Below, in pieces: positions 22,186-33,790 of a stretch of 64,000 nt of DNA. Source of the stretch: Icerya purchasi (taxonomy: Eukaryota > Arthropoda > Insecta > Hemiptera > Monophlebidae); the NCBI GenBank assembly GCA_039619475.1, contig CM077116.1:2232001-2296000 (forward strand), read 5' to 3'. Below the pieces are notes generated by a model. It ran no database searches and had not been told where the DNA came from. It saw nothing but the letters and a program-made list of their open reading frames with translations. Numbering within the stretch: position 1 is the first letter of the stretch; the number at the start of each line of letters is the position of its first letter. Made by a program: the position numbers and the translations under genes.

Positions 22186-24918
22186 TTATAATAAATTGTG
22201 CTTTAATCGCCTGTGTTTATATTTACTGTACATAAACTTAAGTTGCTTGGAATCGTAATTTCCGATACTTGAAATGAATGGGTTGTCGTGCAGCAGACAT
22301 TGGTTACAGAACTTCTGTGTACAATTAAAAACATAGTTTTTAATGAGTTCTATGTTTAATGCACTGTGCATGTCGCTTATCCTAGTATACCTTGGAACAT
22401 TCAATATACACCTTAGACATCTATTCTGTATTAGTTGCAATTTATTAAAACTTGCATTTGAAACGCAACTCCAGACAGGGCAAGAGTATGTCATCACTGG
22501 CCGGATGAATGCTTTATAGATTATTAGCTTATTGTTCACATTAAGGAAAGATTTGCGATTTAAAAGCGGATATATCGAGCAAATAGCTTTGTTTGCTTTC
22601 ACACTGGCGAAATTTATATGCTTTGTGAAGCTCAGTCGATTGTCAAGCGTGACACCTAAGTAGCGTACATCTTTTGTCCATTTGATTAGAGCCCCGTTTA
22701 TTTCAAGTTCTTTAGGTAATGCTGGTCGCCTGCGGGTGAAGAAGATGGCCTCTGTTTTCGTTTCGTTCAATGTAATCTGCCATTTATGATAATAGCGCAG
22801 TACTCGTATTAATCCTGACTGAAGTCTATTACGAATTGCGCTAGGCTTATATGAATTACAAAACAATGCAACGTCGTCTGCATAAAGTGCGACTTGTGTA
22901 TTCGGCAATTTAGGGAAATCATGAAGATAAAAATTAAACAGAAATAGGCCTAACACGCTACCCTGAGGAATCCCGGCTATCATTGTTTTCTTAGACGAAT
23001 TTGAGTCACCGATAGTCACATAAAAAGATCGATTATTTAGGTAGTTGTTGACCAAATGAATTAAATATGAAGGGAACTGACGCTGAATCATTTTAAAAAT
23101 AATACCTTTATGCCAAGTTGTATCAAACGCTTTAGCTACATCAAGTAGAACCATACCAGTGTGTTTGTTAAGATTAAAATTGTGGGTGACAAATTCTGTG
23201 ATTCGCGCGATCTGCTGCGTAGTGAAGTATCCGGGTCGGAATCCAAATTGGGTCTTAAGTGTAAGCATGTAAAGATCGGAATGACATTTTAATTTTTGTA
23301 ATATAGCCTTTTCGGCAACCTTGCTTAGGTTACTGAGTAAGCTAATAGGACGAATATTGGCAATTTGCGACGAGTCTTTACCCGCCTTAGGAAGGGCGAT
23401 AATTTTTGCAGTTTTCCAACTCTGAGGAAAGTGACCAAATTTAAACATTGCATTAATTATCCTAGTAAGTTCAACTATTGCTTTCACTGGAAGATATTTC
23501 ATCAGGATCGTAGGGATGTTATCATGACCTACTGATACTTTGGCTTTCAATGCTTTAATTATTAAAAATATTTCTTTAGGAGTAGCATATACAAAAGAAT
23601 GAAACGCTTGCGTAATACTTAAATAGTTTTTAACAATAGTTCGGACTTTATTTACTTGATAGTTTGAAGCCAGATTTAAATTTTTGCAATGCACTTTGAA
23701 GTATTCACAAGCAAGGAGTTCAGCTTTCTCTACATTACCGTACACATAAGTTTTTAAATCAGAGTCGTAAAGTGGTGGAATGGTAGCGTATTGTTTAGTA
23801 TGGTGTCTACAGATTTTCCACAAGCTGCCATCTTTAGGAGTAATTTTAGAGAGGAGAAGATTAAAATGATGATTTTTATTCATACACAGTAGATAACGCA
23901 CTAATTTAGTTAAAAAAGTAAGGACAAACTTAATATGTGGTGACGTGCTATTATAGCGATACTTGACATAAATTCTTCTAATGTAATTTTTAAATTTAAT
24001 TACGGTAACTATTACTGGTGGGATATTACGACAGGATGTGCTAGGTGTATGTCTAGGTACAGCCCGCTCAGCAGACTCAATAATTAAATCTGTAAGATCT
24101 TTAAGATGATTTTCTAAATCAATTATACTGCTAATAGGGGTAGTTAAGTTAACATTATCGGAAATAAACTTTTTGAATTTCCACCAGTTAGCATGATTAT
24201 AATTAAATTGCAGCTTATTCTCACCAACTTGTTTATTGGCCTCAATAACAGTATATATTGGGTTGTGATTGGAAGAAAGGCAGTGGATTGATATCGGTTG
24301 TGTTATACACAAATTTTTTGTAATTGCCAAGTCTAAAATACTGTTTCTGAGTCCGTAAGCACAGGGGAAGAAAGTTGGTTCTTTAGGAGCAGCGATGCAA
24401 AAATTGTTACGCGTGGCTATATCATACAGAATTTTGCCAGCAGTATTATTATAAAAGAAATTCCATAGTTTATTTTTTGAGTTGAAATCCCCGATTAAGA
24501 TAACTCTATTATTAGTCCGCATAAGGGACTGGATATCTTGAGCAAAGTTTAAGTTACAATTGGGTGGTTTATATATAGCATAGATACTGATAGTATTAGT
24601 TTTGCACTTATTTTGAGAGCTAACACCGTTAAAATTAGTAGATGCATAGATATTAATATCTATTGTCTGAGTGGAACATAAATTAACAATGGGTAGTAAT
24701 TCATGTCTCAGATGCTTTTTAACGAGTAGTGCAACCCCGCCACATCTACGATTAACGTCTTTTCTGTGAATAAAATACCCCGGGAATTTTAGCCGAATGT
24801 TGCTACTTAATTTGGTTTCTGATAGAGCAATTACGTCCGTGTTGTTAACAGACACAAACTGATACAGTTCGTCACATTTTCCAATTATTGAGTTACAATT
24901 CCAAGCCCGAAGTATCGT
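22186..24918 (-). pseudogene. ORF2: endonuclease plus reverse transcriptase, inactive
   Basis: A long frame of about 910 codons without an internal stop. The first ATG is at 24855, but conserved endonuclease residues (LRAWNCNS) extend upstream to 24918, where the codon is ACG, so the original ATG seems lost or start is non-AUG. Endonuclease motifs: ALSETKL, GDFNSKN, LDLAITKN. The final SDH motif reads SSNHNPIY, with Asp replaced by Asn (AAT at about 24270), which should abolish nicking. RT motifs: LLDVAKAFDTTWHKG, GIPQGSVLGLFLF (Leu for the usual Pro) and LYADDVALF, catalytic pair intact. A thumb with PVWSCVSNASFNKLQLIQNR follows. No RNase H. Confidence 0.85.
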
Positions 24919-24925
24919 AGTAACA

Positions 24926-25400
24926 CTAGATTAATTCTGTAAGAGTTTCGAGAACTACTTGCAGTTTAGCGAACATATCCTTACTTTTCACCGCCTTAAG
25001 CCTATTTACAACGGTATGTATAATATTAAAAATACGACTTAGATTAACTTCCCGCAGTAACCTTATGAGTTCACTTACTGAAAAGTCACTGCTAGTTTCA
25101 ATATTTCCCGAACCATTGCCTACATGACCAGTAACCGCATTAGAATATGATTTTTGCCGAACGTCAGTTGTTCTACTACCAGCGCGAGAATTAATGGTAA
25201 ATGATGCTGACATACCAGTAGGAGGTTTGGCAGTGCTTGCAGAATTATAGATAACTTTAGTTCTACCATTAAGAATCTTTTAGCCGACGGGACAATTCTC
25301 AGAATTAGCAGGGTGATCACCCCCGTAATTTGCACATTTAAACACTTGTGTGTTTTCACAAGATGCACTAGCATGAATGGTATATCTTGTTGACGACAGA
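24926..25400 (-). pseudogene. ORF1 C-terminal fragment
   Basis: Ends in TAG at 24926-24928, eight bases before the presumed ORF2 start. Upstream in the same frame is a damaged zinc knuckle, CANYGGDHPANSENC, whose second Cys is Tyr (a G-to-A change). Three codons later there is an in-frame stop (about 25279). Only one knuckle remains; the rest of gag is missing through 5' truncation near 25400. Confidence 0.7.
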
Positions 25401-25430
25401 GTTTTTCCCGTAATACATAAATTATTTTTC

Positions 25431-28162
25431 GATAATTTTATCAGCGATCAATTGGTTTTTAGTGGGATTTCGTTCCAAATGCTTTCCTATTTTTCCGATA
25501 ATTTTTGTGTTAATTGGCTAAAATTGTCGAATGTTGGTTGAATGTGTCTCCGTTGCCGCTCGATCTGCTAAATTATTTCGTTACTGAATAGAATAAACAC
25601 ATCGGCATTATGACTTAAAATTGTTACATATGAGTAAAATTATAGCAAAGTGAACAATTTTCGGCAGTTTCTGGTAAGTCTCTCGAGAATCAGTAATTTA
25701 TTTCTAATTATAATACGTTTCATATTTTATTGTTAAACACGATATTTTAAATAAACATTTTTACTTTCATTTTAATCCATCCTAATCGAAAGAAACATGT
25801 TTCGCGTTGATCGAAGAAAACCCATTTAATGCGTAACTTAACCAACACAATCGTAATCGATCGATACTACGCATAAATGCGGGCGTTTTAACATGAAATG
25901 ACTTTACAAGCTATTTGTTTAAAATTATGGATAAGCGTCGTCGAATGCATAAACACGTGTGTATTTTAAAAAATTCACAGGTGCACGCAGACAGACGAAG
26001 AAACAGATTTTTTTTATGCTATTAACTAGAGATTCAAGGGAAAATGAGAATAGCGTTAGAAACATAACCAAGTAGCTTGATTTCTAGCATGTTGACATTG
26101 AACAATGTCAGGTGAAAAAAGAATAATTTTGACGATGAATTTACTGCAAACTAAATTGACCGATCAAAAAGCACAGATAATTCAAGTAACAATAATTAAG
26201 AATAAATGTATATTTTCTTGGCGGGGAAAAAAAGCCCCGAGAGATTTCTGTGTTGCACCACTAAACAGGAGAAATTTATCCTACAGAAACTGAAATAAAC
26301 TGTATCTTTCATCAAATGAAATATAATCGATACATACTGTATGAAGTAGATGGGAATTTCGTTCTGCAATGTTTTAGTTTACTCGCCAAGCAATTTCAGT
26401 TTACAAAGCGATTACGTACTTATACGATGTTTCTTTGGCAATCTCGATTGAGATCCTTACTTTGTTGAAATCATATTGATAGCAACGAATAACGGGCGTA
26501 CAAAAATAATTTTCTGTTTTTAAATGAATTCCATTAATTATTCTCCGGATATTATTAGAGGGATGATATTAAAGACTTCTCTTCCTACTAACAAAATTAG
26601 CCAGATGCAGGAATTTATAATGTCCGTGACGTGCAACCTCCCGAATGGAAGATGCAATAGTAACGATGATGATTATAAATAATGAAATGTGTTTGACGAC
26701 GGAAAATTTATTTTTCGTCGCAATTTGCTCATTTTGAAATGTTTACGATCAAAGTGAAACCAGTAAGAACGTACTTATAGTGTAAACGCAGTTTGTGATC
26801 GGTACAAAAACGCATCTATAATATTGTTCCGTTTTACCTTTGAATATTTTATCTTTCTTTTTTCCAATACATTAGGAAACGTTAGCTTTTCCTACCATTT
26901 TCTGGGGTTTTTTTATAGTTAAGCTTCGAAAAACAGCATTTTTAAACTTTCAAATCTTTTATCCTCTTCATTATATTATTTTACGAGATTATTAAGGTAA
27001 AATAAATAATTACAACCGTCGATAATAAAAATTAAACATAAAATCGACGTGAATAGAATTTGTGAGCGTAAAGAGATGTAGATTAGGGATCGAATAGGAA
27101 GAGAGTGATAAAATAGCAGGACTAAGTGGGGAAATGAGAGCTCAAGGAGTCGGAGGCAATCAAATAAGTTGGAAAAAGAGCGATGAGAGTAAATAAAATA
27201 TGACTAAAGGTATTCGTTAAATATTCGTCAGAAACCGGGTCCGAGCCTGCACGAAATCTGCAATAATCGATGAGAATGTGCGAGCACTTTGAAAGGTGTG
27301 TTGCCGCAGGCGTCGTTAAATCTCAAAAGTTCTGCAGGATGCGCTTTACATTACTGCCGCCTGGCGTATCGGAACAGTTTCAGGAAACGCAGTCATGAAA
27401 CCTGTTCGATGAATCTAAATTTTCATTAAGTCAAAACGTGAAGTCATTTTTAGAAATCAGTAATTGTGAAAACGAAGTTTATTGCTAGACCGCGACTTAT
27501 TACAGAAAAAAAATAAAACGCTTAGAATAGAATAAGCTAATGACTTGGAATGATGAATGTTATCGAAAAAATGTTGACTAAATTCGACTCCTTTGAGCAC
27601 GACTTTCTGTAATGCTTGCAGAAACGCAAAGGAAATTTGATAAAATAAGACTAAAACTTAAAAAAGGTAACAAACAGAAAGTTTTTCTCGTGCAACAAAA
27701 ATAATTCGGACGATTAAAAAGTAGTACGAGGGAAAATGGATGCCGTCACTATTTAGTTCACAGAGAGTTTTCGGAAGGTGCATAATAGTTCCCCTGTTTT
27801 TTGATGGATTTTAAATATAATATATATCGCAGCCCTTTTAAAAGCGCCGAAAATTACGTTCTGCCAAACGGTTTGAACCGGTAGCGTACGAAACGGGTGT
27901 CCAAGACGTCATTTTCACATTCGGATGAATGCCGAAAAAGCCTTTCCCTCCTATAGCTCGCAGATTTTGAAGCTTCGTAAGAAAGTCGGCCTTTTACTAA
28001 AATTTTCGTAAACAGAATCGAACGTTTCGTTTGGAATGGACTTATTAATAAAAGAAGATTAATCCCATTCCTGCCGCTAAACCTTCTTTCCCACTTTCTC
28101 TCGTTAATTTGTTTATTACGTTTTTATCATTTTCTTTCAAAGTATTACAATATATGTATATA
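25431..28162. other. AT-rich stretch, no gene recognised
   Basis: Short open frames only, no motif, no repeat boundary apart from the TA-rich site used by the mariner element. Confidence 0.5.
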
Positions 28163-28164
28163 TA

Positions 28165-28193
28165 CACCCTGTCAAGAAAGTATCGGGAATTGT
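28165..28193 (+). repeat. Left TIR of mariner
   Basis: Begins caccctgtcaagaaagtatc after the TA target site. It is the exact reverse complement of 29454-29482. Confidence 0.95.
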
Positions 28194-28357
28194 CAATTTA
28201 AATCTCCCGGGTAATAGCTAGGCAGATAATTTTTTTTTTCCAGGTTGGTACAACTGTTTTGTATTATGATGCCTATTTTTAGCGCGATCTGTCAACCAGT
28301 GTGTTTACAGCAGCTGTTAAAATCAGTCGACCTTGAAGGTTTTGTCGAAGTTTTACA

Positions 28358-29434
28358 ATGAGTGAAAATATTGAACAACGTACTTGTGTTAAATTCTGTG
28401 TTTCGAACGAAATTTCTTGTGCCGATACACTGAAAATGTTACAGAAGGCTTTTGGTGAATCTGCTTTATCAAAAACGCGGGTTTACGAGTGGTACAGAGC
28501 GTTCAAGGATGGTCGGGAGACGGTCGAAGACATGCCTCGCTCTGGACGGCCTTCAACGAGTGTGACCGATGATAACGTCGATAAAATCAAGGAAATCGTT
28601 GCTGAAAATTGTCATGTGAGCTTGAGAGAGATGGCTCATGGATTGGGCATGTCACACGAGAGCGTACGTACGATTGTGCACGAAAAATTGGGTATGCAAC
28701 GCGTTGCGGCTCGGCTTGTTCCGAAAGACCTGAACTTCTTTCAAAAAAAGTACCGAGAACAGGTAGCTGCAGACATGCTGGATCGAGCCAATTTGGATCC
28801 TACCTTCTTGGAAAAGATAATTACTGGTGACGAGACATGGGTGTACGAGTACGACACGCTTACGAACCAGCAATCGTCCGAATGGCGGCCAATTGGCGCG
28901 CCAAAGCCGAAAAAACCTCGCCAAAGCCGATCGAAAGTGAAGATCATGTTGATTGTTTTCTTCGATATTCGAGGCGTGGTACACTATGAATATGTGCCAG
29001 CCGGACAGACAGTCACCAAAGAGTTTTACTTAAGTGTTTTGAGACGTTTGAGAGAGGCTATCCGTCGTAAACGTAACGATTTGTGGGTCGACAATTCTTG
29101 GATTCTCCATCACGATAATGCGCCGTCTCACAAAGCCATAATTGTGAATGAGTTTTTGGCCAAACACTCGGTAAATATCATCGAACAACCGCCGTATTCA
29201 CCAGATTTAGCACCCTGCGACTTCTTCCTATTCTCAAAACTCAAATTTCCGCTACGGGGAATGCGCTTCGAATCGATTGATGACATCAAGACGAATGCGA
29301 CGCGAGAGCTAAAGGCCATCCCGGAAACCGCCTATCAGAAGTGCTTTGCCGAGTGGAAAAAGCGTTGGCATATGTGCATCGCTTCGAATGGATGTTATTT
29401 TGAAGGTGACAAAATAAATTTGGATGAAAATTAA
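28358..29434 (+). CDS. Mariner transposase
   Basis: Complete 358-residue protein, close to the usual mariner length of about 345. It cuts the element out at its TIRs and inserts it at TA. The N-terminal half is DNA-binding: an N-terminal helix-turn-helix (about residues 1-50, ending RVYEWYRAFKDGR), a linker ERSGRP-like motif reading MPRSGRPSTS, then a second helix-turn-helix. The catalytic triad is D,D34D: TGDETWVYEY, HHDNAPSH, and YSPDLAPCDFFLF, with 34 residues between the second and third Asp. The mariner signature WVPHEL is replaced here by VAARLVPKDL. No stop or frameshift. The ATG lies 165 bp inside the left TIR, within a normal distance. Subfamily not assigned. Confidence 0.95.
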   Translation: MSENIEQRTCVKFCVSNEISCADTLKMLQKAFGESALSKTRVYEWYRAFKDGRETVEDMPRSGRPSTSVTDDNVDKIKEIVAENCHVSLREMAHGLGMSHESVRTIVHEKLGMQRVAARLVPKDLNFFQKKYREQVAADMLDRANLDPTFLEKIITGDETWVYEYDTLTNQQSSEWRPIGAPKPKKPRQSRSKVKIMLIVFFDIRGVVHYEYVPAGQTVTKEFYLSVLRRLREAIRRKRNDLWVDNSWILHHDNAPSHKAIIVNEFLAKHSVNIIEQPPYSPDLAPCDFFLFSKLKFPLRGMRFESIDDIKTNATRELKAIPETAYQKCFAEWKKRWHMCIASNGCYFEGDKINLDEN

Positions 29435-29453
29435 AAATTGTTCGTTTTATTTA

Positions 29454-29482
29454 ACAATTCCCGATACTTTCTTGACAGGGTG
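29454..29482 (-). repeat. Right TIR of mariner
   Basis: Ends tactttcttgacagggtg before the TA target site. Identical to the left TIR in inverted orientation. Confidence 0.95.
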
Positions 29483-29484
29483 TA

Positions 29485-32400
29485 TATATATTTTAACAGG
29501 AACAAATCTTAGCTTATTTTCACAAATATTTGCTTGCTATGTTAAATCTTTCTAGAATGTGTATATCGTTTCAGACTAATCGGTTGAGTTGGACGGTTTA
29601 GTCGCTTTTGTTTTCTTCATGTGAATAGCTACTGCGGAAACTTGAAAGTTGCGTTGTCGCAAAAGAGGTCGAAAAATTTACTACGTTCGAAACGTCTTTT
29701 TTCATCACGTTCACGGCAACTGGCACCACGTTCAGTGCTGCTTTGTGTCGTTGCCAATGTTAAAACGCTAGAAAAGACAGATTGTTCATTTTTGAATCTG
29801 TAATAAAATAGTTCACAGATTAAAGAACTGTTTTCGAGACATTGTTTAGTTTCGGAGAGTGGATGAGATCTTTTACCGTAAACATCTTATTTGCATCGAA
29901 CTATTTCTTTTAATAATCCAAAAGTAAGATCAGCTATCAAGTAAATTGTTCGCTTCAATTTCCGGAGAGGTACGAACATTTATTTATTATCGGTGATATA
30001 AATCGGCAGGCTTCAATTCATCGGTGCTGTAAAAGGCCGCACTATGTTATATGTCGCGCCGTGTTATTGATTTAAATCTTAATTTGCAACGAAGAACTGC
30101 CCGCTTAGAGAGGCGAGGAGACGCTTTAGGCTCACAACTAGAACTGGAGACAAATACTGTTGCGTTATTATTCGATAAAAGTAAACACGGTTAAATGGAA
30201 ATTTTAATTTTTATTCGTCCGAGAATTTTAGACGCGGCAAGCGTTTCGAGTATTAGTGTCACCGCTTGTTCTCATTGTTGACAAGTTGCGTGTTTTCTCG
30301 TCAAATGTTCATTTAACTGCCTCAATTTATAATTAATATTATACAACATTAGCGGCCTATTATAGGAACAATTTCCGTTTGTAACCGCCTCCGCCCCCCC
30401 CCCCCTTATTAGCTTTTCAGCTCGTTAACATATTTCCTTAACTAGCATTTCGACAGGTAAACACATTGATTATGTATCGTTCCGAATCGGTCGCGGTCAA
30501 GACCCTTTATGTTTCAGTTTTTTCCGTCTATATTCCGAAAGAAACATTATAAAAATATGCAGTATATTTTATTTATTTTACAATTCTAACGGTTGAAATT
30601 AAACATTGTTATTAATCGCCTCTGAATTTATTAAAGGTTTGTAAAATTTGGTCACCCTCTCTCTCGAGTTACTTCGGATCCGCTCAAAACTAACCTTCTC
30701 ATTTTCAATCAAATAGCTACATAATATCGAAAATAAACGATTTAATTTACTCGAACAAACTCTCATTGGCCGCGTATGTCTCGAACAATTCGTTAATTCT
30801 TATCGGAACAGTTGCGAATCAAGTTTGCAACGAAGTAAGATAAAAACTATCAGATGATGTTTATGGATCGCGAACAAGACAGAAACAGTATAATATAATA
30901 ATAGCGATCACAGTAGAAAGGTGCTAACTGAGCGGTAGTTTAAAGCGGAATGATTGTAGTAACAGATTTTATAAGTCAGGGATTGATGACGAGATTACGC
31001 CAGAAAGGTGATTTTAAGAGGAGATGTAATATAGACCGAGATAGGAAAGGAGTTCTTACGTCAGTTTTTGATAGAGATTTGTGAATCGGAAGGTCAGCAA
31101 GGTAGAAATGTTCTGGTTTTCCTGTTCGACGTGTTTAACAACGGTTAAAGATAATTGAAACAATCACGCATTTTTCAAAAAATGTATCGTAAATTTTTCC
31201 CAAGAATATGGCCAAAGGCGATGTAACACATTTAATTTCGAAATACGCAACCACCGATCCGTTCTTATCTTTTTGTTCTTTGCTATCGTGATTTTTCTTC
31301 ACTTGTTATATGTGCCGCACGCATCATTTTCGCCTTGTTCACTTCCCTCGCCGCTTTATTGTGACCGAACATTTTATTCGAGCGTTTCGCGATTCATCTA
31401 GCACCACGTCCCGCAATCTTTCACTTAATCAATAACGTTTGGCACTGAAACCGCTTAATGATGAACGTTCATCGGCTCCCAACCAATCAGAGTGCTCGTT
31501 TTGTCAAAAGCGTCGTCGTTAAAATAAATTTTTCGTCGTTTCAACTACATTTTTAATTGGTATTAATAATTTCTTTGCCCCGCAGAAGATTCTTTTGGAG
31601 CATTTATTTTTGTTTTTAACAATGGAGAAGCGTAACAACATCCGTAATATCAAATTTTCAAGATCGTCTAATTTAAATAGGCATAATTAAAGAACGTGCG
31701 GTGTAAAGTAAAATTCTTCAATGCCGCTTTAATTAATTAGGTTAACCCCCCCCCTCCCATTTGCATTTAGATAAAGAAAAAAGGGATGGTGCAGTATTAT
31801 TTTACGAAGTACGCAATGAAGATTTAACGTTGCAAAATACAATTTAAAATGAATTTTAAATTAGGTATTTTTTTCAAAAAAATGATGTATAAATAAACTA
31901 CCACTTACGGTAGTTCTATATGCTTAACGAAATTTTATTTTTATTTCAAAACTTATACAAATAATTTTTCGTCAAAGTATCGGTAAAACGTAATTTCATT
32001 GATAATGTTGTTTTATAACTTGGTAAGTAACATTTGGTTACAATAAAATTTCTAATATCTTCTAAATTGTTTATATATCAATAAAATCGGATGCAACTCG
32101 GTTTAAATTAAATAATTTCAAAGAAAATACGTTTTATTACGGTTCAGTAACAATTTATAATGCTTAAGAATCGTAATTGTGCAAATAGTATCAAAGTGCA
32201 AACGAAAATATTTCACTGTTTTAGTGCGATTAGGAATGTATATCGTAATGAGATTACTGCTGCGAAACAAATGAAACTCGTCCAAGTTATGAAACTCTAT
32301 AGTTCTTCACGCTGCTCTGCTAGAAACAAAAAAAAAAAGCTGGTAGACGTAAAAGTATAAAAATTAGTCGAGGTTTAAATTTCAAAATGAATGACTCATA

Positions 32401-32513
32401 AGAGAAAATACAACTGATTTATTCATATTTTTATCATTCAAAAATGGACGATGTCTTGAATTTCACGTCTCTGAAACTTCGTTTGGAGTGTTTCCGGGTG
32501 ACTTGAATGGCTG
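29485..32513. other. AT-rich stretch, no gene recognised
   Basis: Nothing recognisable on either strand. Two C-runs (about 30395-30410 and 31746-31755) stand out in otherwise AT-rich DNA. Confidence 0.5.
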
Positions 32514-32910
32514 TTGAAGAAGGACAAGTGCAAACTCGTTGGAAATCTGCGACGAGTGCTAAGAATAACATGGACCGATAAGATATCGAACAATGAAGTA
32601 TTAATCAGAGTCCAAGAAAAACGAGAAATATCAAGAACAGTAGAAAGAAGAAGAAACATCGCAATAGGATACATTATTATACGACACTCAATTTGGATTA
32701 AAAACCTAATTGAAGGTAAAATAGAGAAGTAAACTTACAAAAAGGAAGATCTTACGTTCGGTTCATGGATGATATTGAAGGAAGGAAACCGTGCGCGGAA
32801 ATAAAAAAATATTAACCAAAGCGCGGCATTATCTTGCACAATGACATTTCCCACCAAACTGCGGGTTGAGGAGAAGATGATGAGATGATGGTGATGATGA
32901 TGATGAAAGT
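32514..32910 (+). pseudogene. RTE-type retroelement 3' remnant
   Basis: Open stretch encoding RRVLRITWTDKISNNEVL, then NLIEGKIEK. This corresponds to the conserved C-terminal region of RTE RTs, seen here in the near-intact copy at 54.7-56.1 kb (RKLQRISWTEKTTNAEVL, VIEGQIQG). The expected CNWIGHVLRR-type segment is eroded (AIGYIIIRHS). The piece ends in a (GAT)n-rich tail at 32876-32905, as RTE elements do. Heavily 5' truncated and decayed. Confidence 0.7.
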
Positions 32911-33130
32911 TAATATAGACGCCAAAAATTCGTAACGTTCATACTAAAAATTTAAACGCTTGAAAACGTGAATGTTCTTACGATACATTAAAACAACCGC
33001 GATTTGTACCGACAAACAAATGTCTTGTTGACGCAGCAAAAATTTACAATTCCTTTTTGTTTATATCCTGGCTGTTAGCTGCGGCAAACTTGGAAATTAC
33101 TTGAAAAATTATTGTTTTATCTGGAATTTA

Positions 33131-33215
<85 letters not shown>

Positions 33216-33615
33216 TTTAAATCTTTAATTTATTTTATCCTAATTTTTTGTAATTTGTACATCCTTTTTGTAAAATCCTTATTAGAATCAACTTAGTGAC
33301 ATTTCTGAAGGTCTCATACCTTTCATTATTGTAATAATCTGTTTTTTATTCTATATTCACCATTTTAATTTATCATTCACTTATTTTTCAAACTGTCCAT
33401 TTACTTTCCCGCTGTTTCTCGCAGCCTCACCCGCAAATTAATATAAGTTTTTATTGTTTGCTCTTCTTTTTTTTTATGTGGTGAATTCTGTATTTTTATT
33501 AAATATTTATTTCTTCAATTCGGTTTTTCTGTCTTTCTTGAATATTATTCATACAATAATTAAAACAAACCTTAAAGAAAATTCTACAACAATAAACCAC
33601 GATAGTAGGTAAGGG
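32911..33615. other. AT-rich stretch with long (TA)n microsatellite
   Basis: A TA run of about 84 bp spans 33128-33211. No coding sequence seen. Confidence 0.6.
33128..33211. repeat. (TA)n microsatellite
   Basis: Nearly pure TA dinucleotides with three interrupting CA steps. Confidence 0.95.
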
Positions 33616-33790
33616 TTTAAGATCTGAAAGTAAATAATATTCCTGGTACAGAAAATATTAAAGCTCCCGCTGCAGAATTCTTTATTAGTTTCTCTCAAAC
33701 TGTAATATATTTTTTTATGGAATATTACTAATACGCTGCATAGTTACTAAATTGTATACCAAAATGTTGGGAAAAAATTAAAAAATAGTA
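33616..33790 (+). pseudogene. Possible RT remnant (finger region)
   Basis: Plus-strand reading gives NNIPGTENIKAPAAEFF and, after two stops, CIPKCWEKIKK. In non-LTR RTs the pair 'APGPDNI.A..' and 'FPKCWK.A' occur at this spacing. The match is short and interrupted, so this is tentative. Confidence 0.3.

Larger units (their letters stand above)
21962..25430 (-). mobile_element. Second Jockey-like retrotransposon, 5' truncated
   Basis: Runs on the minus strand: the C-terminal end of ORF1 (to 24926), ORF2 (24918-22186) and a 3' UTR reaching about 21971. Its expected tail is not next to this end but at 17369-17401, on the far side of the plus-strand element. The 5' edge lies near 25400, where recognisable gag sequence stops. 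Lesions in both ORFs indicate an inactive copy, older than the inserted element. Confidence 0.75.
28165..29482 (+). mobile_element. Full-length mariner DNA transposon, apparently intact
   Basis: 1318 bp with identical 29-bp terminal inverted repeats (28165-28193 and 29454-29482) and TA at both edges (28163-28164, 29483-29484), as expected of Tc1/mariner insertion into a TA dinucleotide. A single uninterrupted transposase gene occupies most of it. The length is typical for mariner. Perfect TIRs and an intact gene indicate recent insertion and possible activity. It landed in a TA microsatellite. Confidence 0.95.
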
